13,672 bases of DNA from Alphaproteobacteria bacterium UBA6062 (GTDB lineage: Bacteria > Pseudomonadota > Alphaproteobacteria > Sneathiellales > Sneathiellaceae). Positions 7,514-13,672 of the stretch are shown here, piece by piece (positions within the stretch are counted from its first letter, which is position 1; every line of letters begins with the position of its first letter). The notes below the pieces were generated by a model. That model did not search any database. It was not told the origin of the DNA and worked only from the letters and a program-made list of their open reading frames with translations. The stretch lies in assembly GCA_002428885.1 (NCBI GenBank), contig DIYE01000045.1, positions 1 to 13,672 on the forward strand, in the 5' to 3' direction. The position numbers and the translations under genes were made by a program.

Positions 7514-8410
7514 ATGAAATCAAAACACATTCCCGGTATCCATCAGCAAAACCAGACAGATCTGCCGGTTCTTCATTCTTTCAAGCGGAGATATCGGTCT
7601 CCATCGGAGATCGGTTTCAGCGAGTGGCTTGCCGGTCTTCCTGCCTGGGTACCGTTTTTGGTGCTGCTGGCTGCCGCGGCCTGGCCAATGACGGCTCTGG
7701 CCCAAGGCAGCAATTATACGACCGGACAGGCTTTTGAAGCGCTGCTCCGCTGGATCCCGTTTCTTGTCGGTAGCGGTTTTTTTCTGACCATTGTCATCAG
7801 TTTTCTGACCATGCTGGTTGGAACAGTTCTGGGGGTTTTTCTGGGGCTGGGGCAAATTTCCCAGAACCGGTTTATTGCTAAATTCTGCTGGCTAGTGACC
7901 CAGACATTCAGGAACTCACCCTGGCTGGTTCTATTGTTTATCGTCATGTTGTCCTTTCCGTTTGAAATCACGATCGGCGATACGATTATTCCAATTCCGG
8001 ACTGGATCAAGGCGGTGATTGGCCTGGCTTTGCCGATCATGGCGAATATATCAGAGATTGTCCGCGGGGCTATTAACTCGGTTCCGACGGCACAATGGGA
8101 AGCGTCGGAGAGCCTTGCTTTTACGCGCTTCCAGACCCTCTTCCAGATTATTTTACCGCAGTGTATCAAGCGGATGATCCCGCCCTGGATGAACTGGTAT
8201 GCCATTCTCACCATGGCGACTCCCATTGTATCCATCCTCGGGGTAGAGGAGGTTCTTAACCTGACCCGCCAGGCGATTGAGGCCGAAGACAATCATCCGG
8301 AACTTCTGGTTCCGTTCTACAGCTTTGTTCTGGTGATCTTTTTTATCTACTGTTACCCGATTGCGCGCCTGACTGTTCGCCTTGAGCGCCGTTTTGCGGT
8401 CAAACTTTGA
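7514..8410 (+). CDS. Amino acid ABC transporter permease, second subunit
   Basis: A 298-residue inner-membrane protein and the second half of the channel. The N-terminal 40 residues are polar. A hydrophobic stretch at about 45-63 then ends in TALAQG, much like a signal-peptide end, followed by the core membrane segments near 80-112, 125-150, 162-180, 225-247 and 265-285. RNSPWLVLLFIVML (133-146) matches the family RNxP motif. The EAA loop begins at E196 but reads EASESLAF, so the usual Gly is Ala202. LPQCIKRMIPP follows. Two starts are possible: ATG 7502, overlapping the previous gene by 11 bases, or ATG 7514, one base after its stop. I chose 7514 because GGGGGA at 7504-7509 lies just upstream. 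The tail (IARLTVRLERRFAVKL) is typical. Confidence 0.9.
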   Translation: MKSKHIPGIHQQNQTDLPVLHSFKRRYRSPSEIGFSEWLAGLPAWVPFLVLLAAAAWPMTALAQGSNYTTGQAFEALLRWIPFLVGSGFFLTIVISFLTMLVGTVLGVFLGLGQISQNRFIAKFCWLVTQTFRNSPWLVLLFIVMLSFPFEITIGDTIIPIPDWIKAVIGLALPIMANISEIVRGAINSVPTAQWEASESLAFTRFQTLFQIILPQCIKRMIPPWMNWYAILTMATPIVSILGVEEVLNLTRQAIEAEDNHPELLVPFYSFVLVIFFIYCYPIARLTVRLERRFAVKL

Positions 8411-8420
8411 AGGAGGAAGG
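8411..8420 (+). promoter_or_regulatory. Shine-Dalgarno site of the ATPase gene
   Basis: AGGAGGAAGG directly follows the permease stop. It sits four bases (eight from the AGGAGG core) before ATG 8425. This makes the in-frame TTG at 8407, which overlaps the site itself, an unlikely start. Confidence 0.8.
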
Positions 8421-8424
8421 TAAG

Positions 8425-9183
8425 ATGTCAAACACTCCAACCTGGACACCGGACCAACCAATTATCTCTCTTAAGGACGTCCGCAAATCATTCGGCGATC
8501 TGGAAGTCCTGAAAGGCGTCAGCCTCGATGTAATGAAAGGGGAAGTGATTTGTATTATCGGCCCTTCCGGCTCCGGCAAATCGACTTTGATCCGGTGCGT
8601 TAATGCCCTGAATGATATTCAGGCGGGCTCGATCACGGTTGAAGGACAGGAAGTTCATGATCCCGATCTCGACAAGCTTGAGCTTCGCAAGAAGGTCGGG
8701 ATGGTCTTTCAACAATATAATCTGTTTCCTCATAAAACAGCACTTGAAAATGTCATGATGGCGCCTCTTAAAGTGTTGAAACAAGGCAAAGCTGACGTTG
8801 AGGAGCGGGCCATGAAGTTGCTCGCCAAAGTCCGCTTGCAGGGAAAAGAGAACAGCTATCCTGGAGAATTGTCAGGAGGACAGCAGCAACGCGTTGCTAT
8901 TGCCCGGTCTCTTGCCATGAACCCGGACGTGATGTTGTTTGACGAGGTAACGGCAGCGCTGGATCCGGAAACGGTGAAAGAAGTGCTGCTGACGATCAAG
9001 GAACTGGCGGCCGAAGGAATGACCTGTATTCTCGTAACCCATGAAATGGGCTTTGCACGGGAGGTCGCGGACCATATCTATTTCACCGACCGGGGCGTGA
9101 TTGTTGAACATGGTCCGCCGGATACATTCTTTGATGCCGCCCAGGATCCCCGGACAAAAGAGTTTTTGAGCCAGATCCTTTAA
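8425..9183 (+). CDS. Amino acid ABC transporter ATP-binding protein (GlnQ/AapP-like)
   Basis: A 252-residue ABC ATPase on the cytoplasmic face of the importer. All motifs are intact: Walker A GPSGSGKST (46-54), Q-loop VFQQYNLFPH (Q96 region), signature LSGGQQQRV (149-157), Walker B VMLFDE (169-174), D-loop AALDPE and the switch His206 in VTHEMGF. VFQQYNLFPHKTALENVMMAP and the short C-terminus without a regulatory domain are typical of the polar amino acid subfamily. After Walker B the sequence reads VTAALDPE rather than the common PTSALDPE, a known variant. ATG 8425 is chosen for the strong ribosome site. This is the last gene of the + strand train, and a hairpin terminator follows the stop by 21 bases. 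Confidence 0.95.
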   Translation: MSNTPTWTPDQPIISLKDVRKSFGDLEVLKGVSLDVMKGEVICIIGPSGSGKSTLIRCVNALNDIQAGSITVEGQEVHDPDLDKLELRKKVGMVFQQYNLFPHKTALENVMMAPLKVLKQGKADVEERAMKLLAKVRLQGKENSYPGELSGGQQQRVAIARSLAMNPDVMLFDEVTAALDPETVKEVLLTIKELAAEGMTCILVTHEMGFAREVADHIYFTDRGVIVEHGPPDTFFDAAQDPRTKEFLSQIL

Positions 9184-9204
9184 AACTCTTTAGAGAAACA
9201 AAAA

Positions 9205-9234
9205 AAAGGCGGGATGATGTCTCATCCCGCCTTT
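9205..9234. terminator. Strong hairpin, probable bidirectional rho-independent terminator
   Basis: A perfect 13-pair stem, AAAGGCGGGATGA with TCATCCCGCCTTT, closes on a four-base TGTC loop (9218-9221). On the + strand it is followed by only a short T-run (CCTTTATC). On the - strand a run of eight T follows (the A-run at 9200-9207), so it is best suited to end the chemoreceptor transcript from the right. It lies between two convergent genes and probably stops both. Confidence 0.9.
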
Positions 9235-9256
9235 ATCGTGATTAGGGCCTAGACCG

Positions 9257-11089
9257 TTATCCACCGGATCTGATTTGTTTCAGGAAGACGTTCACTTCTT
9301 CATTCAGGTCACTGGACTGACGGGTCAGTTCTTCTGCAACAGCACGGATTTCCTGGGCGACGTTACCGGTTTCGCCGGCTGCCTGGGTTACCATATTGAT
9401 GTTGCCGGAAACCTCCAGTGTGCTGGCGGATGCCATTTCCACACTGCGGGCAATTTCCTGGGTTGCCGCAGATTGTTCTTCCACGGCCGACTTGATGGCG
9501 GCGGCGACGGCATCGACCCGGTCAATGGTGTCACCAATGCCTTCGATGGACGAAGCGGCTGTTTCAGAAGCCTGCTGGATGGAGTTGATTTGCTCGCTGA
9601 TCTGTTCCGTTGCCTTTGCAGTCTGGCTGGCCAGGTTTTTAACCTCGGCTGCAACAACGGCAAATCCTTTACCGGCTTCCCCGGCCCTAGCCGCTTCAAT
9701 GGTGGCGTTAAGGGCCAGCAGGTTGGTCTGCTCGGCGATATCCGTAATCAGATTAACGACATCACCAATAGCTTTGGCGGATGTAACAAGTCCCTGAACA
9801 GAGTCATGACTATCCTTGGTCGCTGTTACAGCGCTGGCTGTCATGCGAGTGGATTCACCAACCTGGCGGCTGATTTCGGCAATGGATGCAGACAGCTCTT
9901 CCGCGGCTGAGGCAACAGTCTGGACTTTACCGCTAGCCTGGTCGGCGGCGGAGGCAACAACGTTGGATTTGTTGTTTGTTTCCTCTGCTGTTGAATTCAG
10001 CGTATTGGAAGAGCTCAACATCTGATTGGCGGCACTGGAGACGGAAGCAACACTGTTGCCAAACCGATTTTCGAAATCACCGGTGATTTCGGAGATAAAT
10101 TTCTGTTTCTCCTGCTCGGCGCGTTCGGCAAGAACTTTCTCCTGCTCTTCTTTCTCGGCAGCATCGCGGGCAATCCGCTCTTCTTTCTCTTTTGCCCTCT
10201 GAACCCGGTCTTCTTCTGCCTGTTCAGCGGCACGCTTTGCTTCGATACCGTTTTCCTTGAAGATTTCGACCGCGTGCGCCATCCGTCCAAGCTGTCCCGG
10301 CATTTTCTGGCAGGGAACATGAACTTCCAAATCACCTTCTGCCAGGGTACCCATGGCGTCCGTCATCAGGGACAAAGGCGTCACGATGGACTTGATGATA
10401 ATGAAAGACAGGGCGGATCCGATTATGAGAGAAACAACAAATAAAGCAATCAGGATATTCAACGCCAGTATCTCGTGGCTTTCGGCTGTGAGAAGGGCAT
10501 GCTCCGTGAATTGCTCAATTTCGATAACCATTCCGGTTAGTTTTTTATCGATCTGATGTTCAATCTTTTCGATTTTGTGAGCAACGTCGATCAGTGTTGA
10601 GTAATCTCCTGAATTAACAGTTTCATAGAGAGCTTCAACTTGCTTTTCATAGAGAAGATGTTGTTCCTCTACCTGTTTCAGCTCTTTGTAGAGCTTTTCA
10701 AATTCCTCGACTTCGAGGGCAGTCGCATTATCGCTTGTCGCGGCGGCTTTGACAAGCTCTTCAACATCCAGAATCTCTTTATCCACCTTATGACTAAGAT
10801 TGATAAAAGCTTTCTCCAGTTTATGAAGTCGGTCTTTAGCCGCTGGATTTTCTTTTGTCTCAAGGGCCGCTGCTACGGATCGTTCAAACAGGACGGCTTG
10901 CTCCAGCTGATGAATAGTAATTTGCGTCAAGGCTGCCGTCACCGGCATGTCTTTTTTGGCAACACTGTTAATCTCTTCACCAATTTTGGCCATGGATACG
11001 ATGCCGGTTACTGCTGTCACAACAAGGAGACCCAGCAAAATTCCGGTTAGGCCAAAGATTTTCGACGAAATCTTGAGGTTTTTGAACAT
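9257..11089 (-). CDS. Methyl-accepting chemotaxis protein (two-TM, HAMP)
   Basis: A 610-residue chemoreceptor. A membrane helix at about 11-33 is followed by a periplasmic all-helical ligand domain (34-208) that begins with DMPVTAALTQITIHQLEQA, similar to four-helix or HBM-type domains of alphaproteobacterial receptors. The second membrane helix spans 209-233, HAMP 233-285, and a highly charged Glu/Lys/Arg helix runs about 284-331. The cytoplasmic signalling bundle ends at VNVFLKQI (599-606). The hairpin tip binding CheA and CheW is intact (IAEQTNLLALNATIEAARAG, 451-470). No CheR/CheB pentapeptide is present at the C-terminus. The start is ATG at 11089, with a modest AAGGG site ten bases upstream. 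The ligand cannot be read from the sequence. Proximity to the amino acid importer is suggestive but the genes are convergent, not one operon. Confidence 0.95.
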   Translation of the reverse strand: MFKNLKISSKIFGLTGILLGLLVVTAVTGIVSMAKIGEEINSVAKKDMPVTAALTQITIHQLEQAVLFERSVAAALETKENPAAKDRLHKLEKAFINLSHKVDKEILDVEELVKAAATSDNATALEVEEFEKLYKELKQVEEQHLLYEKQVEALYETVNSGDYSTLIDVAHKIEKIEHQIDKKLTGMVIEIEQFTEHALLTAESHEILALNILIALFVVSLIIGSALSFIIIKSIVTPLSLMTDAMGTLAEGDLEVHVPCQKMPGQLGRMAHAVEIFKENGIEAKRAAEQAEEDRVQRAKEKEERIARDAAEKEEQEKVLAERAEQEKQKFISEITGDFENRFGNSVASVSSAANQMLSSSNTLNSTAEETNNKSNVVASAADQASGKVQTVASAAEELSASIAEISRQVGESTRMTASAVTATKDSHDSVQGLVTSAKAIGDVVNLITDIAEQTNLLALNATIEAARAGEAGKGFAVVAAEVKNLASQTAKATEQISEQINSIQQASETAASSIEGIGDTIDRVDAVAAAIKSAVEEQSAATQEIARSVEMASASTLEVSGNINMVTQAAGETGNVAQEIRAVAEELTRQSSDLNEEVNVFLKQIRSGG

Positions 11090-11368
11090 ATTCTAAACGC
11101 CCTTGGAATATAACAATTTCAAATCTGGACTGACTATCGGTCAGAAAGTTGAACAGATGGTTAATCAACCTCTCTGTTGGCTACAATTCGAGCGGTTGTA
11201 TTGCTAGTTCATATCAGGGGAGTGTTAATGTATGACTAAGGTACTAATTTTTGTTTTTATATATTATTAAAATAGGGCGGATTGTAAGACTAAACCGACG
11301 AATCAAATTTATTACAATTTGTTCGTCGGTGTAAAAAAGAGGGATTGTTTGTTAATTTGCCCCTGTTT
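11090..11368. other. AT-rich intergenic region between the chemoreceptor and the amidohydrolase gene
   Basis: These 279 bases hold no coding sequence that I can support. They contain the leader and presumably the promoter of the chemoreceptor (- strand), an AT-rich block at about 11246-11273, and a hairpin at 11294-11330. A CTGAC/GTCAG inverted repeat (11130-11144) overlaps an ACCGATAG sequence on the - strand that resembles part of a flagellar sigma-28 -10 box, but no matching -35 lies at the right distance. Confidence 0.5.
11294..11330 (-). terminator. Bulged hairpin, likely terminator of the dpp/amidohydrolase operon
   Basis: ACCGACGAA and, after one bulged T (11303), CAAATT pair with AATTTGTTCGTCGGT, giving 15 pairs and a six-base loop (11310-11315). 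It lies 38 bases past the stop of the amidohydrolase gene. On the - strand it is followed by TTTAGTCTTAC, a T-rich but imperfect tract, so termination in that direction is likely though not certain. Confidence 0.6.
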
Positions 11369-12226
11369 TTAAAATGCGCGGCTAAAGGCAGACAGCTTTT
11401 TGGTGAAGTTCGATAGATCCGATTTTAACGTGTTGAAATTATTTGACCTTTCAAGACTTTCTTCATCCATATAGAGATCCCGTCGGATCTCAACCTGTAA
11501 ACTATGCCGATTGTCTGCCGGGTCGGAATAGGCGCGGACAAGTTCTACACCGGCATAAGGTTCATTCACCGCAACCTCATATCCCAGGTCATTCAGGGTT
11601 GCTTGTGCGAAGCGGGTCAGCTCGGGTGAGCAGGTCTTTCCGCGCCGGTCACCGAGACAGAATTCCGGCCGTCGGACCCCCGGACCTTCCTTGGAAGACT
11701 CGTTACTGATCTCCGGCATGGAATGGCAATTGATGTGGATCACCTTGCCGAAATTTTCCCGGGTTTCGTTCAACGCCTCTTGAAGAGTGTTATGATAGGC
11801 CTGCCAGTAAGTCTCAATCCGGTGACGGGTTTCTGCAACAGGCAGTTTCCTGTCATAGATATTTTCATTGAGCTGATTGACCCGCCAGATGAGGCCGATA
11901 CCGGCAGCGGCTTTTTCGCTGTCGCTTACCGGACCGTCCCAGACTCCGTCAATCAGGCTGGTATCGATCTCATCAAGCCCCCGGTTCACATCAATATAGC
12001 TTCTGGGGAAATGGGCACCCATGAGAAGAGCACCATGGTCCGGCGCATCTGCATAGAGTTCATGGATATAGGTGTCTTCGGCACGGCGCAGAACCATGAA
12101 ATCCGAAATATGATTAAAATCATCGGGGTAGCTTGTCCCGCTATGCGGACTGTCCATCACCAGGGGTGCCGGATCAGTTGTAGGCATTCTGACAAAGAGA
12201 ATGCCCGGTCGGTCTGTATCGTTCAA
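11369..12226 (-). CDS. N-formylglutamate amidohydrolase family protein
   Basis: A 285-residue cytoplasmic protein of the N-formylglutamate amidohydrolase family (HutG-type metal-dependent deformylases, related to aspartoacylase-like hydrolases). Motifs are DSPHSG (25-30), RRAEDTYIHELY, PRSYIDVNRGLDEID (74-88), INCHSMP (165-171), FCLGDRRGKTCSPELT (189-204), NEPYAGVELVRAY (221-233) and HSLQVEIRRDLYMDE (241-255), all in family order. In many homologues I recall Asp two residues before the His of the HSMP motif, and here it is Asn166. No hut genes surround it. It follows dppF by 12 bases on the same strand, so it is probably part of the peptide transporter operon and may cleave N-formyl or other N-acyl groups from imported compounds. 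The start is uncertain: TTG 12226, or ATG 12187, 13 codons later. Neither has a good ribosome site. Confidence 0.88.
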   Translation of the reverse strand: MNDTDRPGILFVRMPTTDPAPLVMDSPHSGTSYPDDFNHISDFMVLRRAEDTYIHELYADAPDHGALLMGAHFPRSYIDVNRGLDEIDTSLIDGVWDGPVSDSEKAAAGIGLIWRVNQLNENIYDRKLPVAETRHRIETYWQAYHNTLQEALNETRENFGKVIHINCHSMPEISNESSKEGPGVRRPEFCLGDRRGKTCSPELTRFAQATLNDLGYEVAVNEPYAGVELVRAYSDPADNRHSLQVEIRRDLYMDEESLERSNNFNTLKSDLSNFTKKLSAFSRAF

Positions 12227-12238
12227 GTTTCTATCTCG

Positions 12239-13249
12239 TCATTCGTCATTCAGATGGCAGGCCGACATATGGCCCGGTGAGATGGCTTTAAGGGTAGGGG
12301 TTTCGGATTGGCAGCGCGGGGTAGCGAAGGGGCAGCGCGGATGAAAATGACATCCGGGCGGTGGATCAAGAGGTGACGGGATCTCCCCTTCAATGGGTGT
12401 GAAGTCGGAATGCCTGGCTTCCAGCCTCGGGATTTCGCGGAGCAGCGCCTGGGTATAGGGGTGATTGGGATTGGAAAAGAGCTCTTCCGTTTCCGCCGAT
12501 TCAACCACACGGCCCAGATACATAATGACAATCCTGTCGGATATATGTTCAACCACACCAAGATCGTGAGAAATAAACAGATAGGTGAGGTCGAGCTCTT
12601 TTCTGAGTTCCATGAACAGGTTGAGGATCTGCGCCTGGATGGAAACGTCCAGGGCTGCAACCGCTTCGTCACAAACAATAAAATCCGGTTTTACGGCCAA
12701 CGCCCGGGCGATGCCGATACGCTGCCTCTGGCCGCCTGAAAACTGATGTGGGTAGCGGCTTTTATAAGATGGATCAAGACCGCAACGGGTCATCACATCA
12801 TCAAGATAGGTTTCAAAACCGCCGCCATTGATCAGGCCATGTACCTTCGGTGCTTCCCCCAGGATATCCCGGACTTTCAGTCGCGGATTAAGAGAGGCAA
12901 AGGGATCCTGGAAGATCATCTGGATTTTCAGGGCCACATCCCGAGCCGCCGCACCTTTCAGGTCATCAATCTTCCGGCCTTCGTAATGAATGGAACCGGC
13001 TGTTTGTGGCAGGATACCGGCAACCATCCGTCCCAGAGTGGATTTACCGCATCCGGATTCTCCGACCAGGCTAACCACTTCACCTTTTCGGATGGTGAGG
13101 GATACGTCATCCACGGCATGGACAACCTCTTCCTTAATGTCGGAGCCCAGTTTTTGGGCAATTTTCTCTGCAAAATCAAGCGGTTTGACGAATTTCTTCG
13201 AAAGATTCCTGATCTCGAGGATGGGTTTTTCGGTTGAGGCTTCAGGCAT
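12239..13249 (-). CDS. dppF: Peptide ABC transporter ATP-binding protein, DppF/OppF type
   Basis: A 336-residue ABC ATPase. Motifs are Walker A GESGCGKST (63-71), Q-loop MIFQDPFASLNPR (111-123), signature FSGGQRQRIGIARAL (170-184), Walker B FIVCDE (190-195), AALDVS, and the switch His228 in ISHDLGVV. The C-terminal oligopeptide-transporter extension has NHPYTQALL, the PIEGEIPSPLDPPPGC run, and four cysteines (300, 306, 313, 331) in the usual CHFHPRC pattern. About 20 extra residues near 22-42 (KPLDFAEKIAQKLGSDIKEE) separate strand 1 from the rest of the fold. I have seen such an insertion in alphaproteobacterial members. The start ATG 13249 overlaps the dppD stop by eight bases and has TGGAGG nine bases upstream. 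An ATG at 13270 is unlikely. It works with DppD and membrane subunits encoded outside the window. Confidence 0.92.
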   Translation of the reverse strand: MPEASTEKPILEIRNLSKKFVKPLDFAEKIAQKLGSDIKEEVVHAVDDVSLTIRKGEVVSLVGESGCGKSTLGRMVAGILPQTAGSIHYEGRKIDDLKGAAARDVALKIQMIFQDPFASLNPRLKVRDILGEAPKVHGLINGGGFETYLDDVMTRCGLDPSYKSRYPHQFSGGQRQRIGIARALAVKPDFIVCDEAVAALDVSIQAQILNLFMELRKELDLTYLFISHDLGVVEHISDRIVIMYLGRVVESAETEELFSNPNHPYTQALLREIPRLEARHSDFTPIEGEIPSPLDPPPGCHFHPRCPFATPRCQSETPTLKAISPGHMSACHLNDE

Positions 13250-13672
13250 TGACGGCGGCCTCCACAACATGGTGACATCTGATTTTACGGTGATCTTCCT
13301 GCGTGGTTATGTTCGGTGCCGTTTCACAGACCTGATCTGCATAACGGCAGCGTTGACGGAAGGCACATCCGACCGGCAGGTTCAGGAGAGATGGTGTCAT
13401 GCCCGGGATCTGGGTGAGGGCATGCCCCCGCTTGTTGCGGCTGGGGACAGATCCGATCAGTCCTTCCGTGTAAGGATGGCCCGGACGATCGAGAACGGCA
13501 TCCACATCTCCGGATTCAACCACCTTGCCCGCATACATAACGCAGACTTTGTCGGCAAGCCCGGCAATGACCGTCAGGTCATGGGTAATCCAGACCAGCG
13601 CTGTGCCGGTTTCCCGGCAAAGCTTCTGGGTTTCAAACAGGATCTGCGCCTGAATGGTTACATCCAGGGCTG
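13242..13672 (-). CDS. dppD: Peptide ABC transporter ATP-binding protein, DppD/OppD type (5' part outside window)
   Basis: The reading frame is open to the right edge and gives the last 142 or so residues. It begins at the D-loop (ALDVTIQAQI), followed by the switch histidine in WITHDLTVIAGLADKV, then MYAGKVVESGDVDAVL, HPYTEGLIGSVPS and the C-terminal oligopeptide extension (TQIPGMTPSLLNLPVGCAF). Four cysteines in CAFRQRC, ADQVC and IRCHH match the pattern in DppF. In some related importers the equivalent cysteines are reported to hold an iron-sulfur cluster. Walker A, the signature and Walker B are outside the window. The stop TGA at 13242-13244 lies within the first codons of dppF, so the two ATPases are translationally coupled. 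The partner permeases and binding protein should lie further right. Confidence 0.92.
   Translation of the reverse strand, partial: ALDVTIQAQILFETQKLCRETGTALVWITHDLTVIAGLADKVCVMYAGKVVESGDVDAVLDRPGHPYTEGLIGSVPSRNKRGHALTQIPGMTPSLLNLPVGCAFRQRCRYADQVCETAPNITTQEDHRKIRCHHVVEAAVNA
13259..13264 (-). promoter_or_regulatory. Shine-Dalgarno site of dppF
   Basis: TGGAGG on the - strand, within the last codons of dppD, nine bases before ATG 13249. It supports that start over the in-frame ATG at 13270. Confidence 0.7.

Noticed and set aside
9275..9910. Long + strand reading frame opposite the chemoreceptor
   Set aside because: It is an antisense shadow of the repetitive helical signalling domain, with no ribosome site and a low-complexity translation unlike any known family.
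11130..11144. CTGAC/GTCAG inverted repeat overlapping a sigma-28-like ACCGATAG on the - strand
   Set aside because: Six of eight positions match a flagellar -10 box, but no TAAA-type -35 lies at about 15 bases upstream, so a promoter is not supported.
11180..11200. Weak hairpin TACAATT/GGTTGTA in the chemoreceptor leader
   Set aside because: Five Watson-Crick pairs plus two G-U pairs on one strand only. This is expected by chance in AT-rich DNA.
12746..13237. 163-residue + strand reading frame opposite dppF
   Set aside because: It is a shadow of the ABC ATPase gene, whose motifs are all intact on the - strand.
3795..13249. The same eight-base overlap ATGCCTGA at soxA/soxG and at dppD/dppF
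   Set aside because: Such short overlaps with a TGA are common between coupled genes, and the flanks do not match, so this is coincidence.

Overview
The window looks like chromosomal DNA of an alphaproteobacterium, perhaps a marine, moderate-GC one of the Kiloniella/Sneathiella/Emcibacter sort. That placement is inferred from gene content and protein style, not from any search. The clues are the sarcosine oxidase gene order B-D-A-G, a two-TM chemoreceptor with a long charged helix after HAMP, and a DppF-type ATPase with an N-terminal insertion of a kind I associate with alphaproteobacteria. By eye the base composition is only slightly GC-rich and fairly even. I saw no insertion sequence, tRNA, rRNA, CRISPR array or phage gene.

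Left part, + strand, 1-9183: one tightly packed gene train. It begins inside soxB (sarcosine oxidase beta) and continues through soxD, soxA and soxG, which overlap by 1 to 8 bases. An MmgE/PrpD-family gene follows, starting on a TTG that overlaps the soxG stop. After a 76-base gap with no terminator comes a complete polar-amino-acid ABC importer: periplasmic binding protein, two permeases and an ATPase. The 124-base gap between the binding protein and the first permease holds two hairpins, the usual arrangement for making more binding protein than membrane subunits. Read together, the region appears to import a small amino acid or N-methyl amino acid, demethylate it oxidatively to a glycine-type product while loading the one-carbon unit onto tetrahydrofolate, and use the MmgE/PrpD enzyme for an unidentified extra step. 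A strong hairpin at 9205-9234 closes the train and probably serves both strands.

Middle, - strand, 9257-11089: one methyl-accepting chemotaxis receptor, convergent with the transporter. A 279-base AT-rich gap (11090-11368) holds its leader and a likely terminator for the next operon.

Right part, - strand, 11369-13672: the end of a peptide ABC transporter operon, with dppD (cut by the window edge) then dppF, followed after 12 bases by an N-formylglutamate-amidohydrolase-family gene that probably starts on TTG. This suggests uptake of peptides or acylated amino acids followed by deacylation.

No wholly new system is evident. The points most worth following are the MmgE/PrpD gene built into a sarcosine oxidase operon, with changes at positions usually conserved in that family, the unassigned importer beside it, and the deformylase-like gene tied to a peptide importer. 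Base positions were read directly. Family assignments rest on recognised motifs and gene order.
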